A stretch of DNA of 11,473 bases from Bryobacterales bacterium (GTDB taxonomy: Bacteria; Acidobacteriota; Terriglobia; Bryobacterales; Bryobacteraceae), in NCBI GenBank assembly GCA_003132905.1, contig PKZC01000364.1, positions 1 to 11,473 of the forward strand, in the 5' to 3' direction. The first letter of the stretch is position 1. Every line of letters starts with the position of its first letter. The position numbers were made by a program, and so were the translations under genes. Below, piece after piece: positions 1-5,859 of this stretch. A model generated the notes under the pieces. It made no database searches. It saw nothing but the letters and a program-made list of their open reading frames with translations, and was not told where the DNA came from.

Positions 1-4
1 ACTT

Positions 5-982
5 CTACGTCGCGCACCCAAATCCGACGTACTGCACCTCTTCTTCAAGCTGCAGGCCGAATTGCTTCCGGACGCGCGATTTCAGTTCCACGATCAATTC
101 GCAGAGTTCCGCCGCCGTGCCGCCGCCGGCATTGTAAATAAGATTGGCGTGGTAATCCGCCACGTGAATTCCGCCGCTTCGCATGCCCTTGGCGCCCACC
201 TCTTCCAGGAAATAGGCCGACGGCGCTTTTCCTTCGCGCACCACCCGGTTGGGAATCTGACGGCGAACGGACTCGGGCAGTTCGGACAAAATCAGGTTCT
301 TGAAAATGCTGCCCGCGCACTTCATGGTGGGCGGATATTTTGCGAGACGAACTTGGAAGATTTCATCGGCGCTCCGGCGCAGATCGTCGGTTGCGGCCGG
401 AGTCATGTTGAGCTCAACGCTCAGAATGATCCAGTCTTTATGCTGCTTGAAGGCGCTCTCCCGATAATGAAACTGGCATTCGGCGGCAGTGAACGATCGT
501 ACGGCCGGGCCATCCAGAAACCGGACCGCTTGCACCCGCTCGTCGATGGAATGGCCGTAAGCGCCCGCATTTCCATAGACGGCCGCACCCACCGATCCCG
601 GAATTCCGGTCATGGTTTCCAGGCCGCGCAGTCCGTGATCGATACAGTAATCCACCAGAGCCTGTAGCTCGGCTCCAGCTTCGGCACGCACCGTTGCGCC
701 ATCACGATCAATCGTTCGTGCGGCGAATCGCAACACGATTCCGTCGAAGCCCTGGTCGGAAACGATCAGGTTGGTTCCGCTACCGATCACGACGTACGCG
801 GCTCTACTGAGCTGTGCCAGTTGCAAGGCTTCGGCAAAGGCAGGTTCCGACTCCGCCACGACGAACACCGCGGCTGGCCCTCCGATTCCGAAGCGAGTTT
901 GGCCACTCAGCAGCGTCCCCTCCGAGACAGATACATTGGGAATGCGGGCAAGCTGATCGATGTTCTCTCTGGGCACGCTCAT
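5..982 (-). CDS. murB: UDP-N-acetylenolpyruvoylglucosamine reductase MurB
   Basis: FAD-dependent, NADPH-using cytoplasmic enzyme that reduces UDP-GlcNAc-enolpyruvate to UDP-MurNAc, the second committed step of peptidoglycan precursor synthesis. The 325-residue length is normal. The FAD-binding half (about residues 25-190) has RFGIGGPA (30-37), the nucleotide-binding loop IGSGTNLIVSD (66-76) and GIPGSVGAAVYGNAGAYG (126-143). FHYRESAFK (171-179) carries the conserved Tyr-Arg. The C-terminal MurB domain has CAGSIFKN (222-229), with Ser225 in the place of the catalytic proton donor, and ends with LEEEVQYVG, where Glu315 is the probable second catalytic acid. ATG 982 is the only possible start: an in-frame TAA lies four codons upstream. 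No Shine-Dalgarno is present, but a TATAAT lies just upstream, suggesting a near-leaderless mRNA. It diverges from the DUF2461 gene. murB often sits by murC, which would lie outside the window. Confidence 0.97.
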   Translation of the reverse strand: MSVPRENIDQLARIPNVSVSEGTLLSGQTRFGIGGPAAVFVVAESEPAFAEALQLAQLSRAAYVVIGSGTNLIVSDQGFDGIVLRFAARTIDRDGATVRAEAGAELQALVDYCIDHGLRGLETMTGIPGSVGAAVYGNAGAYGHSIDERVQAVRFLDGPAVRSFTAAECQFHYRESAFKQHKDWIILSVELNMTPAATDDLRRSADEIFQVRLAKYPPTMKCAGSIFKNLILSELPESVRRQIPNRVVREGKAPSAYFLEEVGAKGMRSGGIHVADYHANLIYNAGGGTAAELCELIVELKSRVRKQFGLQLEEEVQYVGFGCAT

Positions 983-990
983 CTTGTCAA

Positions 991-996
991 ATTATA
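991..996 (-). promoter_or_regulatory. TATAAT -10 element for near-leaderless murB
   Basis: Perfect TATAAT on the minus strand ending 8 bases before the murB ATG at 982. Normal -10 geometry would put the transcription start near 984, leaving a leader of about two bases, which fits the absence of a ribosome-binding site. No good -35 hexamer is visible 16-18 bp upstream, so this rests on the -10 alone. The same bases partly overlap the ribosome-binding site of the divergent DUF2461 gene. Confidence 0.45.
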
Positions 997-1002
997 AAGG
1001 AG
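996..1002 (+). promoter_or_regulatory. Ribosome-binding site fixing a TTG start for the DUF2461 gene
   Basis: AAAGGAG followed by a 6-base spacer to TTG at 1009-1011. The reading frame is open upstream to 814 but lies antisense inside murB there. This Shine-Dalgarno, and the onset of DUF2461 family similarity just after it, decide the start. Confidence 0.75.
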
Positions 1003-1008
1003 CGTTTC

Positions 1009-1725
1009 TTGAGATCTGCCTTTGCTGGTTTTCCGCCGGAGATGGTCCGGTTCTTTCGCAGTCTGAAACGCAACAACCGGCGCGAGTGGTTTCAGCCGCG
1101 TAAGCATCTTTTCGAGCAGCACGTGAAAACGCCGATGCTGGAACTGGTGAGCGCCCTCAACGTCGAACTAGCGAAATTTGCACCTGAGTATGTCACCGAA
1201 CCCAAGAGCGCGATCTTTCGGATCTATCGCGATACCCGTTTCAGCTTGGACAAGACTCCCTACAAGACGCACATCGCGGCCTCATTTGCGCGTCGCGGCG
1301 GCGAGCGGCTGGGAACCGGAGGTTTCTATTTCAGCATCTCGCACGAGGTGCTGGAAATCGCCGCGGGCATTTGGCATCCCGATCGCGACGTGACGCTGTT
1401 AGTGCGCAACCACATCGCGGAAACGCACCAGGAACTCAGCCGGATTCTGGCCGGTAGGGCACTGCGCAAACTGGCAGGCGATTTGCAGGGAGACGCACTG
1501 AGCCGGTCGCCCAAAGGCTTCGACCCAGCGCATCCGGCGGCCGGGTTCATCAAGAGAAAAGATTGGATCTTAGACGTAACGCTCGATGCCACTCAGGCGA
1601 CAACGCCGCAGCTCTACGCCGCGCTGGTGGAGCGGTTTCGAGTGATGGCGCCTTTTCTTACTTATCTCAATCGCCCGCTATTGTCTCGAAAGCCGGCTAG
1701 GGATTTACTAGCAGATCATTGGTAA
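1009..1725 (+). CDS. DUF2461 domain-containing protein (TIGR02453 family)
   Basis: Cytoplasmic protein of a widespread bacterial family with no established function. The 238 residues are one DUF2461 domain. Recognisable family blocks are FAGFPPEMVRFFRSLKRNN near the N-terminus, the REWFQPRK block, the hallmark IFRIYRDTRFSLDKTPYKTH (about residues 68-87), the aromatic GGFYFSIS segment, an AAGIWHPDRD segment where the family usually has a glycine-rich turn before an aromatic and Pro, and a C-terminal region with a LVERFRVMAPFLTYL helix. No signal peptide is present. TTG 1009 is chosen because AAAGGAG sits 6 bases upstream; an ATG-based start would extend deep antisense into murB. The last 29 bases overlap the 3' end of the convergent BON gene. 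Family assignment is secure; the biochemical role is unknown. Confidence 0.9.
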   Translation: MRSAFAGFPPEMVRFFRSLKRNNRREWFQPRKHLFEQHVKTPMLELVSALNVELAKFAPEYVTEPKSAIFRIYRDTRFSLDKTPYKTHIAASFARRGGERLGTGGFYFSISHEVLEIAAGIWHPDRDVTLLVRNHIAETHQELSRILAGRALRKLAGDLQGDALSRSPKGFDPAHPAAGFIKRKDWILDVTLDATQATTPQLYAALVERFRVMAPFLTYLNRPLLSRKPARDLLADHW

Positions 1726-2230
1726 CAGAAAACACGCCCGGTACTCCGTTCGCGGCGATTCCGGCGCGCTCTTTATCTCCGGCATTGCCTACCGCGCCGG
1801 CTAAAGTAACGTGCCCGTTTTTCACCAGGATGTGAATGGTAGGAACCGCGCGCAGGCTATACATTTCAAGGCCCGGCTGGCCGTAGATCGCCCGGTAGAC
1901 AGCCCTACGGATCTGATCGTCCATCGGCGATAGCGGCAAAACCTCAATGTTATTGACTACGTTTTGTACGCCCTCAATTTTCTTGACCGCCTTCTCGGCA
2001 TCTGTTTTGATCACCGGATTTGTTACTTGTCCTTCTAATGTAACCGTGTAGCCATTCACTTTGTAAGCGAGATTATCGAACACGCTGTAGTAAGGCAGCA
2101 TAATCAGTTCGTGGCGTACCTCGCGAACGATTCTATCCTCTCCCTTGGACGACACGCCAGTGTCGGTACGTTGCCCAAAAAGCACGCTGGAAACCAGCAG
2201 CGACGCAGCTAGCAAATGACTAAGCTTCAT
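1697..2230 (-). CDS. Periplasmic protein with two BON domains
   Basis: Exported 177-residue protein related to the OsmY-type BON family, domains thought to contact phospholipid or other envelope surfaces. Residues 1-19 form a signal peptide (MKLSHLLAASLLVSSVLFG, cleavage likely before Gln20). The first BON domain covers about 32-98 and contains VTLEGQVTNPVIKTDAEKAV and GVQNVVNNIEVLP; the second covers about 104-177 and contains HVTLAGAVGNAGDKERA and GVFSVTNDLLVNP. ATG 2230 is preceded by GGGGAAG on the minus strand. That ribosome-binding site and start codon are tandemly duplicated, creating a seven-codon upstream ORF whose TGA overlaps this ATG. The 3' end overlaps the convergent DUF2461 gene by 29 bases. 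No flanking gene points to a specific pathway, so a general envelope role is an inference. Confidence 0.88.
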   Translation of the reverse strand: MKLSHLLAASLLVSSVLFGQRTDTGVSSKGEDRIVREVRHELIMLPYYSVFDNLAYKVNGYTVTLEGQVTNPVIKTDAEKAVKKIEGVQNVVNNIEVLPLSPMDDQIRRAVYRAIYGQPGLEMYSLRAVPTIHILVKNGHVTLAGAVGNAGDKERAGIAANGVPGVFSVTNDLLVNP

Positions 2231-2260
2231 AAACTTCCCCTGAGCTTCATAAACTTCCCC
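2221..2260 (-). repeat. 20-bp tandem duplication of the BON gene ribosome-binding site and start codon
   Basis: Bases 2221-2240 and 2241-2260 match at 19 of 20 positions. On the minus strand each copy reads GGGGAAGTTTATGAAGCT followed by two bases, i.e. Shine-Dalgarno, ATG and two codons. The downstream copy (2221-2240) starts the BON protein. The upstream copy carries a second ATG at 2250. Because 20 is not a multiple of three, the two ATGs are in different frames. Confidence 0.93.
2227..2250 (-). CDS. Seven-codon upstream ORF coupled to the BON gene (candidate)
   Basis: The upstream copy of the duplicated start reads ATG AAG CTC AGG GGA AGT TTA TGA, encoding MKLRGSL. Its TGA (2229-2227) overlaps the BON ATG (2230-2228) as ATGA, the geometry usual for translational coupling, and it has its own copy of the ribosome-binding site. 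The downstream ribosome-binding site lies within its coding sequence. Whether it is translated cannot be judged from sequence; it may simply be a by-product of the duplication. Confidence 0.35.
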   Translation of the reverse strand: MKLRGSL

Positions 2261-2339
2261 CGCGCGTTAGACGCTCGTGACGGAGGCTTGTGACGCCATC
2301 AGTTCGAAGAATTCTTTTAGGAATCGAGACGGCGTAGGG

Positions 2340-2385
2340 GTCTCCGTGCGGCTGGTTTGTTGGGGAAAGGGTACCGCACGGAGAC
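2340..2385. repeat. Perfect 12-bp inverted repeat (hairpin or operator)
   Basis: GTCTCCGTGCGG (2340-2351) is exactly complementary to CCGCACGGAGAC (2374-2385) across a 22-base loop. A third element, GAGAC at 2326-2330, could pair with GTCTC at 2340-2344 and so compete with the long stem. No U-run follows on either strand, so a simple intrinsic terminator is unlikely. It lies between the BON start and the small-peptide promoter and could serve either as RNA structure or as a binding site. Confidence 0.55.
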
Positions 2386-2467
2386 GTAGCTGCTTAGTTG
2401 ATTAGGTGGACGAATCAGGCGAGCAGCAGGTTCCGGGGAAATAAGATACGCTGGGGCGGGCTCCTGC

Positions 2468-2498
2468 TTGTGTATTTAGCGCCGAATGCTCCTATAAT
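2468..2498 (+). promoter_or_regulatory. Sigma70-type promoter for the small secreted peptide gene
   Basis: Perfect TATAAT at 2493-2498. The best upstream partner is TTGTGT at 2468-2473 with a long 19-bp spacer, so the -35 is weak. The predicted start near 2505 leaves an untranslated leader of about 190 bases before ATG 2698. TAATT (2495-2499) and AATTA (2506-2510) form a small inverted repeat across the -10 and start region. Confidence 0.5.
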
Positions 2499-2547
2499 TA
2501 GGACCAATTAGATAAAAACGCCAACAGAACTGATTACCTTAAAGCGA

Positions 2548-2572
2548 GGTACCGTTACTGTTAGTAAGTACC
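2548..2572 (+). promoter_or_regulatory. Hairpin in the small-peptide gene leader
   Basis: GGTAC (2548-2552) and TTACT (2555-2559) pair with AGTAA (2563-2567) and GTACC (2568-2572) around a GTT loop, giving a ten-pair stem with a two-base bulge. TACCT at 2535-2539 could instead pair with AGGTA at 2547-2551, disrupting it. This is consistent with a structured leader, but it matches no riboswitch or thermosensor family that I recognise. Confidence 0.45.
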
Positions 2573-2697
2573 GTGACTTTAGTTCTATCACTCCTTGGGG
2601 TACGCGTCTGATATCGTTGAACGCGAATTCGTCGCAATTCACCGACCGCGGGCCTTATTGCGGGGCTGCGGGACCACTTAACTCAAGGAGAATCAAC

Positions 2698-2835
2698 ATG
2701 AAAAAGCTGACAATGTCACTCTGGCTCGCACTCGCCGCCGCCGGAATCTTCGCCATTCAGGCCATGCCGTCCAAGCACAACATAACGATGGACATGCCGC
2801 TTCCCACCTGCCCCCCGGATTGCCCCCTCAAGTAA
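2698..2835 (+). CDS. Small secreted cysteine-containing peptide (45 aa)
   Basis: Unrecognised small gene with good expression signals. AAGGAG lies seven bases before ATG 2698. Residues 1-22 are a classical signal peptide: MKK, a hydrophobic core LWLALAAAGIFAI, and IQA before the probable cut at 22/23. The mature peptide would be 23 residues, starting MPSKHNITMDM and ending with the CPPDC motif (Cys38, Cys42) and PLK. It contains one His, three Met and two Cys, so metal binding or a disulfide loop is conceivable. An in-frame TTG at 2617 would add 27 residues before this signal peptide but has no ribosome-binding site. A perfect -10 about 200 bp upstream and a hairpin just after the stop frame it as its own transcription unit. 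It converges on a seven-helix membrane protein gene. Function unknown. Confidence 0.7.
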   Translation: MKKLTMSLWLALAAAGIFAIQAMPSKHNITMDMPLPTCPPDCPLK

Positions 2836-2846
2836 ATAAATGTAAC

Positions 2847-2882
2847 GCGGCAGGGCGTTTCTTCCGTTGGGCTTCCTGCCGC
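2847..2882. terminator. Probable bidirectional hairpin terminator
   Basis: GCGGCAGG (2847-2854) pairs perfectly with CCTGCCGC (2875-2882) around a 20-base loop. It sits between the stop codons of the convergent peptide gene (2835) and membrane protein gene (2890). The plus strand lacks a clean U-run; the minus strand is followed by GTTACATTTATTT. Position supports termination more than tail quality does. Confidence 0.5.
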
Positions 2883-2889
2883 AATACTA

Positions 2890-3588
2890 TTATTCGCTCG
2901 GTAGCGGGAGCGGCCTAAAGACGCTAAACCATAAAACAAAACAAAGCGTGAGGGCTGAAGCCAAATAGCTGTTCACGAACATAGCGCGGCTCCACCCCAT
3001 GCCAATAAGGAATGTGGCAATGGCATAAATGCCGAAGTATAGCGTCAGCATACCTTCGTGCCGAAATACACTGCTCGTTACGCCGTTGTGAACTGCGATT
3101 AAGTACAACGCAGCAGAGAGAATGAGAAAAATCGCCAGGACACTCGAAACGTAGCGGGTAACGAGGAAGCCGAAGTGCATCACGGCGATTAAGTGCGAAG
3201 TGCCCGCACGCGCCAACTCCGCCTTGACAGGAATCCCCGCTGAGACCAATGCCGTTAAGAGCGCAAAAAGAAGTAGGGGACGCGTTTGCCGAACCACCGC
3301 TTCGTGACCCCTCCACATGCCAGAATGCACTTCCAGCGTCACCGCAATTTGGGCTAGCAGAATGACGGGCTCGGCACAGAGCCAGTAATACGTATAGGCA
3401 AGAGGCAGACGCGGGCCATTGGCGCCTCTCATGAAATAGATCCCACACAGAGAGGAAAGCACGGAAACGGCCAGATAGATCGTAAATACGGGGTAGCTTT
3501 TAGCCAACCGCGTCCATACCAAATACAAGCAAAACAGGAACTGCACAACAATCGAGCTGTACCACAGCAGGTAGGTCGTGTCGAGCAT
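2890..3588 (-). CDS. Seven-helix integral membrane protein of unknown function
   Basis: A 232-residue inner-membrane protein I cannot place in a named family. Hydrophobic segments lie at about 5-26, 33-53, 64-86, 104-120, 143-165, 180-198 and 204-224. Between helices 3 and 4 is a polar stretch (HSGMWRGHEAVVRQTRP), and the C-terminus is short and proline-rich (PLPLPSE). There is no recognisable catalytic or transporter signature. ATG 3588 is the first possible start, because an in-frame TGA lies four codons upstream, but there is no clear Shine-Dalgarno. It follows the TPR gene on the same strand after 67 bases, so co-transcription is plausible. Its 3' end faces the small secreted-peptide gene across a shared hairpin. 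A sensor or transport role would be a guess. Confidence 0.75.
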   Translation of the reverse strand: MLDTTYLLWYSSIVVQFLFCLYLVWTRLAKSYPVFTIYLAVSVLSSLCGIYFMRGANGPRLPLAYTYYWLCAEPVILLAQIAVTLEVHSGMWRGHEAVVRQTRPLLLFALLTALVSAGIPVKAELARAGTSHLIAVMHFGFLVTRYVSSVLAIFLILSAALYLIAVHNGVTSSVFRHEGMLTLYFGIYAIATFLIGMGWSRAMFVNSYLASALTLCFVLWFSVFRPLPLPSE

Positions 3589-3656
3589 GGTTGCGTCTTG
3601 TCAGCGCTGCCGATACGAGGCCGTTCCGGGGACGCTCGTCTTGACCGCCAGTTCTT

Positions 3657-4814
3657 TTACTTTTTCTTGGTTGTGCCTTTCTTTGCGTCTGGGTTTTGGT
3701 AATTCGTCTGAATGGTTGCGCCGATCATCTGCAGCATGCCCTTGGCTGCGTCCGAGAACTGACCCATCGGGTCGAGTTGAAGATACTTCTCCAGCGCGTC
3801 CTTCATGCCATCCGGCGCCACTATTTTGCCATCCGATCCGGTAACCAGTTTGGCCGACAGAGCCGTTGCATATTGAAATTGTGCGTCAGCGTAATCGGGA
3901 TTGGCTTCGATCGACTTCTTGAAAGCCACTTCGGCTGCCGCCGCCTGCCCGTTGTTTACGAACACGGCGCCCAGATTATAGTAATAGCGTCCGGCGTTGG
4001 TCGGATCCAGCTGCGCGGCCTTGTTCAACTCATTCTGGGCTTCATCAAACTTCTTGGCCTTGGCCAGAGTCAGGGCGTAATTGTTGTGGTAAGCCGGATT
4101 GTCGGGCTTCAGCGCGATCGCTTTGGAGTAGGCTTCGAGCGCCTTGTCCAGGGGCGCCTGCTGGTCTGCGCCCGTTTTGGTTGCCGCCAGTCCTACATAT
4201 GCATCCGCCAAGTTGGCCCAGATCACGTTCTGATTGGGATCCATCTCAACGCCCTTTTGAAAAGACTCCACGGCGGCGTCATAGTTCTTGGCGGTCAGCG
4301 CGTCCTTCCCCGCGTTGAAGATGTCGTTCAGAGCCTTGTTCTTGGCCATGATGGCCGCGTTCTCTTTGGACTGCTTGTCGAGCGCTTCCTTCTGTTCCTT
4401 GCTCATGCCACGTTCTTGTTCCGGCGTGGCGGTGCCAGACGCGACGGCTGCCTGTGTTGATTTCTGCTGTTCGGCGCTCTGCTTCAGATCGAACGACACA
4501 GTGACGGGATCGCCCAGTTGGGTCTTTACTCCCGTGGTCTCGTCGCGCTTCTGCCCGTCAACGGAGACGCTGATCGTGTAAGTGCCCGGGAAGGGAAGGC
4601 CGTTGTAGATGTAGTGGCCTTTCTTGTCAGTCTTGGCGCCTTTGTAGGTGCCCTTCATGTCCTGGCGTTCAATAAGAATCACGGCCCCTTTGACCATTTG
4701 GCCATCCGGACCTTTCACATCTCCCTCGATCGCCGCAATCTGCGCCCACGCGGCGCCGGCGAAGAGCATGAAACAGAAACTGCCTAATATGTACCCGCGG
4801 GACTGAGCGAGCAT
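3657..4814 (-). CDS. Secreted carboxypeptidase-regulatory-like and TPR protein
   Basis: Exported 385-residue protein. Residues 1-24 are a signal peptide ending AAWA before Gln25. Residues 26-112 match the carboxypeptidase-regulatory-like beta-sandwich (IEGDVKGPDGQMVKGAVILI, KTDKKGHYIYNGLPFPGTYT, VSFDL), common in Bacteroidota and Acidobacteriota envelope proteins. A charged, probably helical linker (about 113-160, rich in Gln, Lys and Glu) leads into about five TPR units (163-350), with typical VIWANLADAYVGLA, AYHNNYALTLAKAKKFDEA and YYYNLGAVFVNNGQAAAAE helices. The tail is basic (KKGTTKKK). ATG 4814 has GGAGG eight bases upstream. It is first of two minus-strand genes and diverges from another secreted TPR gene across 190 bp. 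TPRs suggest a protein-binding scaffold in the periplasm; no partner is evident. Confidence 0.85.
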   Translation of the reverse strand: MLAQSRGYILGSFCFMLFAGAAWAQIAAIEGDVKGPDGQMVKGAVILIERQDMKGTYKGAKTDKKGHYIYNGLPFPGTYTISVSVDGQKRDETTGVKTQLGDPVTVSFDLKQSAEQQKSTQAAVASGTATPEQERGMSKEQKEALDKQSKENAAIMAKNKALNDIFNAGKDALTAKNYDAAVESFQKGVEMDPNQNVIWANLADAYVGLAATKTGADQQAPLDKALEAYSKAIALKPDNPAYHNNYALTLAKAKKFDEAQNELNKAAQLDPTNAGRYYYNLGAVFVNNGQAAAAEVAFKKSIEANPDYADAQFQYATALSAKLVTGSDGKIVAPDGMKDALEKYLQLDPMGQFSDAAKGMLQMIGATIQTNYQNPDAKKGTTKKK

Positions 4815-4955
4815 ACGTTTTTCCTCCCCAGGAATTCAACTTTCACTTTTCAGCATACTACGATGCATATCCACGTGGCAGGACTTTCAACCTTGTATCC
4901 AACCCCGGGGCGGTCGCATCTAACACGAGCAGCGAAGAGAATCTGACCAGGAGCG

Positions 4956-4985
4956 TTGGCGAAGTCGTGACGCCCCAGTTATAAT
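4956..4985 (+). promoter_or_regulatory. Sigma70-type promoter for the TPR-permease operon
   Basis: TTGGCG (4956-4961) and a perfect TATAAT (4980-4985) are separated by 18 bp. The predicted start near 4992 gives a leader of about 13 bases to ATG 5005, just enough for the weak ribosome-binding site CGGGGA (4996-5001). The rest of the divergent region (4815-4955) shows a CCACGTGG palindrome at 4871-4878 but no convincing promoter for the minus-strand gene. Confidence 0.6.
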
Positions 4986-5004
4986 AGAGCAAATTCGGGG
5001 AACC

Positions 5005-5859
5005 ATGAGCGGGCGTGTATTTGTTGTGCTTCTTCTTGTAGGATCGGCGGCGTTCGGCCAAGATCCTTTGTCGAAAGCGGAGGACCTTTATCACCGGACC
5101 GAGTACCAGACATCGTTAACGATGATCCGCGAAAGTGGTCTGGCAAGTGCCGTTGCCTACTGCTTAGCCGGTAAAGACCACTTCATGCTGGGTGAGTATA
5201 AAAAAGCAAGCGAGGCGTTTGAACGAGCCTTCGCCCTGGATCAGGCCAACGCGGATTATGCACTGTGGCTGGGACGCAGCTTTGGACGGCGTGCCGAGAC
5301 AGCTTCCCCGTTCTTCGCTCCGAGCTACGCTTCGAAAGCGCGAGGATACTTTGAAAAAGCGGTAGCCCTGGATCCGAAGAATGAGGAAGCGTTGAGCGAT
5401 CTGTTTGATTACTACTTGGAAGCGCCGGGCTTTCTGGGCGGCGGCTTCGACAAAGCGGAAGCGATTGCCAAACGAATTGCCGAACAGAATCCGGCCGAAG
5501 GCCACTTTGCTCAAGCGCAGTTGGCGGATCGGCGGAAGCAGTTCGACACCGCCGAAGAACAGCTTCGCCGGGCGATCGATTTGGCGCCGCGCAAAGTGCG
5601 ACGCGTGCTGGATTTAGCGCGGTATCTGGCCAAGCGCGGACGAATTTCAGAAAGTGAAGCTGCCTTCAACCACGCCAAGGAACTGGCGCCGGACGCACCC
5701 GAAGTCAGCTTCGCTCGGGCACAAACCTACATTGAACAGAAGCGCAATCTGGAGCAAACCAAGGCTCTGTTGCACCAGTATCTGAGGAGCAATCTGACTC
5801 CCGACGATCCCTCGCGCCAGCAGGCCGAAAAGCTGCTTCAGGAAGCATCCGGCGTCTGA
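5005..5859 (+). CDS. Secreted TPR-repeat protein
   Basis: Exported 284-residue helical-repeat protein. Residues 1-19 form a signal peptide (MSGRVFVVLLLVGSAAFGQ, cut before Gln19 or Asp20). The remainder is TPR or TPR-like. Clear units are at about 52-84 (YCLAGKDHFMLGEYKKASEAF), 104-138 (SKARGYFEKAVALDPKNEEAL), 168-195 (LADRRKQFDTAEEQLRRAIDLAP), 198-229 (LARYLAKRGRISESEAAFNHAKELAP) and 232-265. The insert ASPFFAPSYASKARGYFEKAV, followed by FLGGGFDKAEAIAKRI, resembles solvent-exposed TPR proteins predicted as periplasmic in Gram-negative genomes. ATG 5005 follows CGGGGA and a good promoter. The stop overlaps the permease ATG by one base (TGATG), so the two products are probably made together and may act together at the inner membrane. 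No catalytic motif is present. Confidence 0.87.
   Translation: MSGRVFVVLLLVGSAAFGQDPLSKAEDLYHRTEYQTSLTMIRESGLASAVAYCLAGKDHFMLGEYKKASEAFERAFALDQANADYALWLGRSFGRRAETASPFFAPSYASKARGYFEKAVALDPKNEEALSDLFDYYLEAPGFLGGGFDKAEAIAKRIAEQNPAEGHFAQAQLADRRKQFDTAEEQLRRAIDLAPRKVRRVLDLARYLAKRGRISESEAAFNHAKELAPDAPEVSFARAQTYIEQKRNLEQTKALLHQYLRSNLTPDDPSRQQAEKLLQEASGV

Larger units (their letters stand above)
2261..2697. other. Gene-free region between the BON gene and the small-peptide gene
   Basis: About 437 bp with no convincing protein gene; it looks less GC-rich than the flanking genes. It holds a palindrome AAGAATTCTT (2307-2316), a perfect 12-bp inverted repeat (2340-2385), a TATAAT promoter (2493-2498) for the small-peptide gene, and a long hairpin-containing leader (about 2505-2697). 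The 12-bp inverted repeat would fall in the leader of the BON transcript if that starts upstream of 2385, but no confident minus-strand promoter was found. A TTG-started extension of the peptide frame from 2617 was not accepted. Confidence 0.6.

Noticed and set aside
62..667. Open plus-strand frame of 201 codons
   Set aside because: It is antisense to murB, whose motifs are unmistakable, and has no domain or ribosome-binding site of its own.
814..1008. N-terminal extension of the DUF2461 frame back to an upstream start
   Set aside because: The extension lies antisense inside murB, is low-complexity and Arg-rich, and the AAAGGAG/TTG pair at 996-1011 gives the right family length.
2617..2697. 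TTG-started 72-codon version of the small peptide
   Set aside because: It would bury the signal peptide 27 residues in; there is no ribosome-binding site at 2617, whereas AAGGAG precedes ATG 2698.
3696..4460. 254-codon plus-strand frame
   Set aside because: It is antisense to the TPR protein gene; its composition (Arg, Val, Leu-rich, no domain) is that of a complement of a helical repeat gene.
4871..4878. CCACGTGG palindrome in the 4815-5004 spacer
   Set aside because: An isolated 8-bp palindrome with no second copy or known regulator; too little to call an operator.
4858..5094. 78-codon minus-strand frame across the divergent intergenic region
   Set aside because: Arg/Lys-rich with no family resemblance; it overlaps the start of the secreted TPR gene and its promoter.
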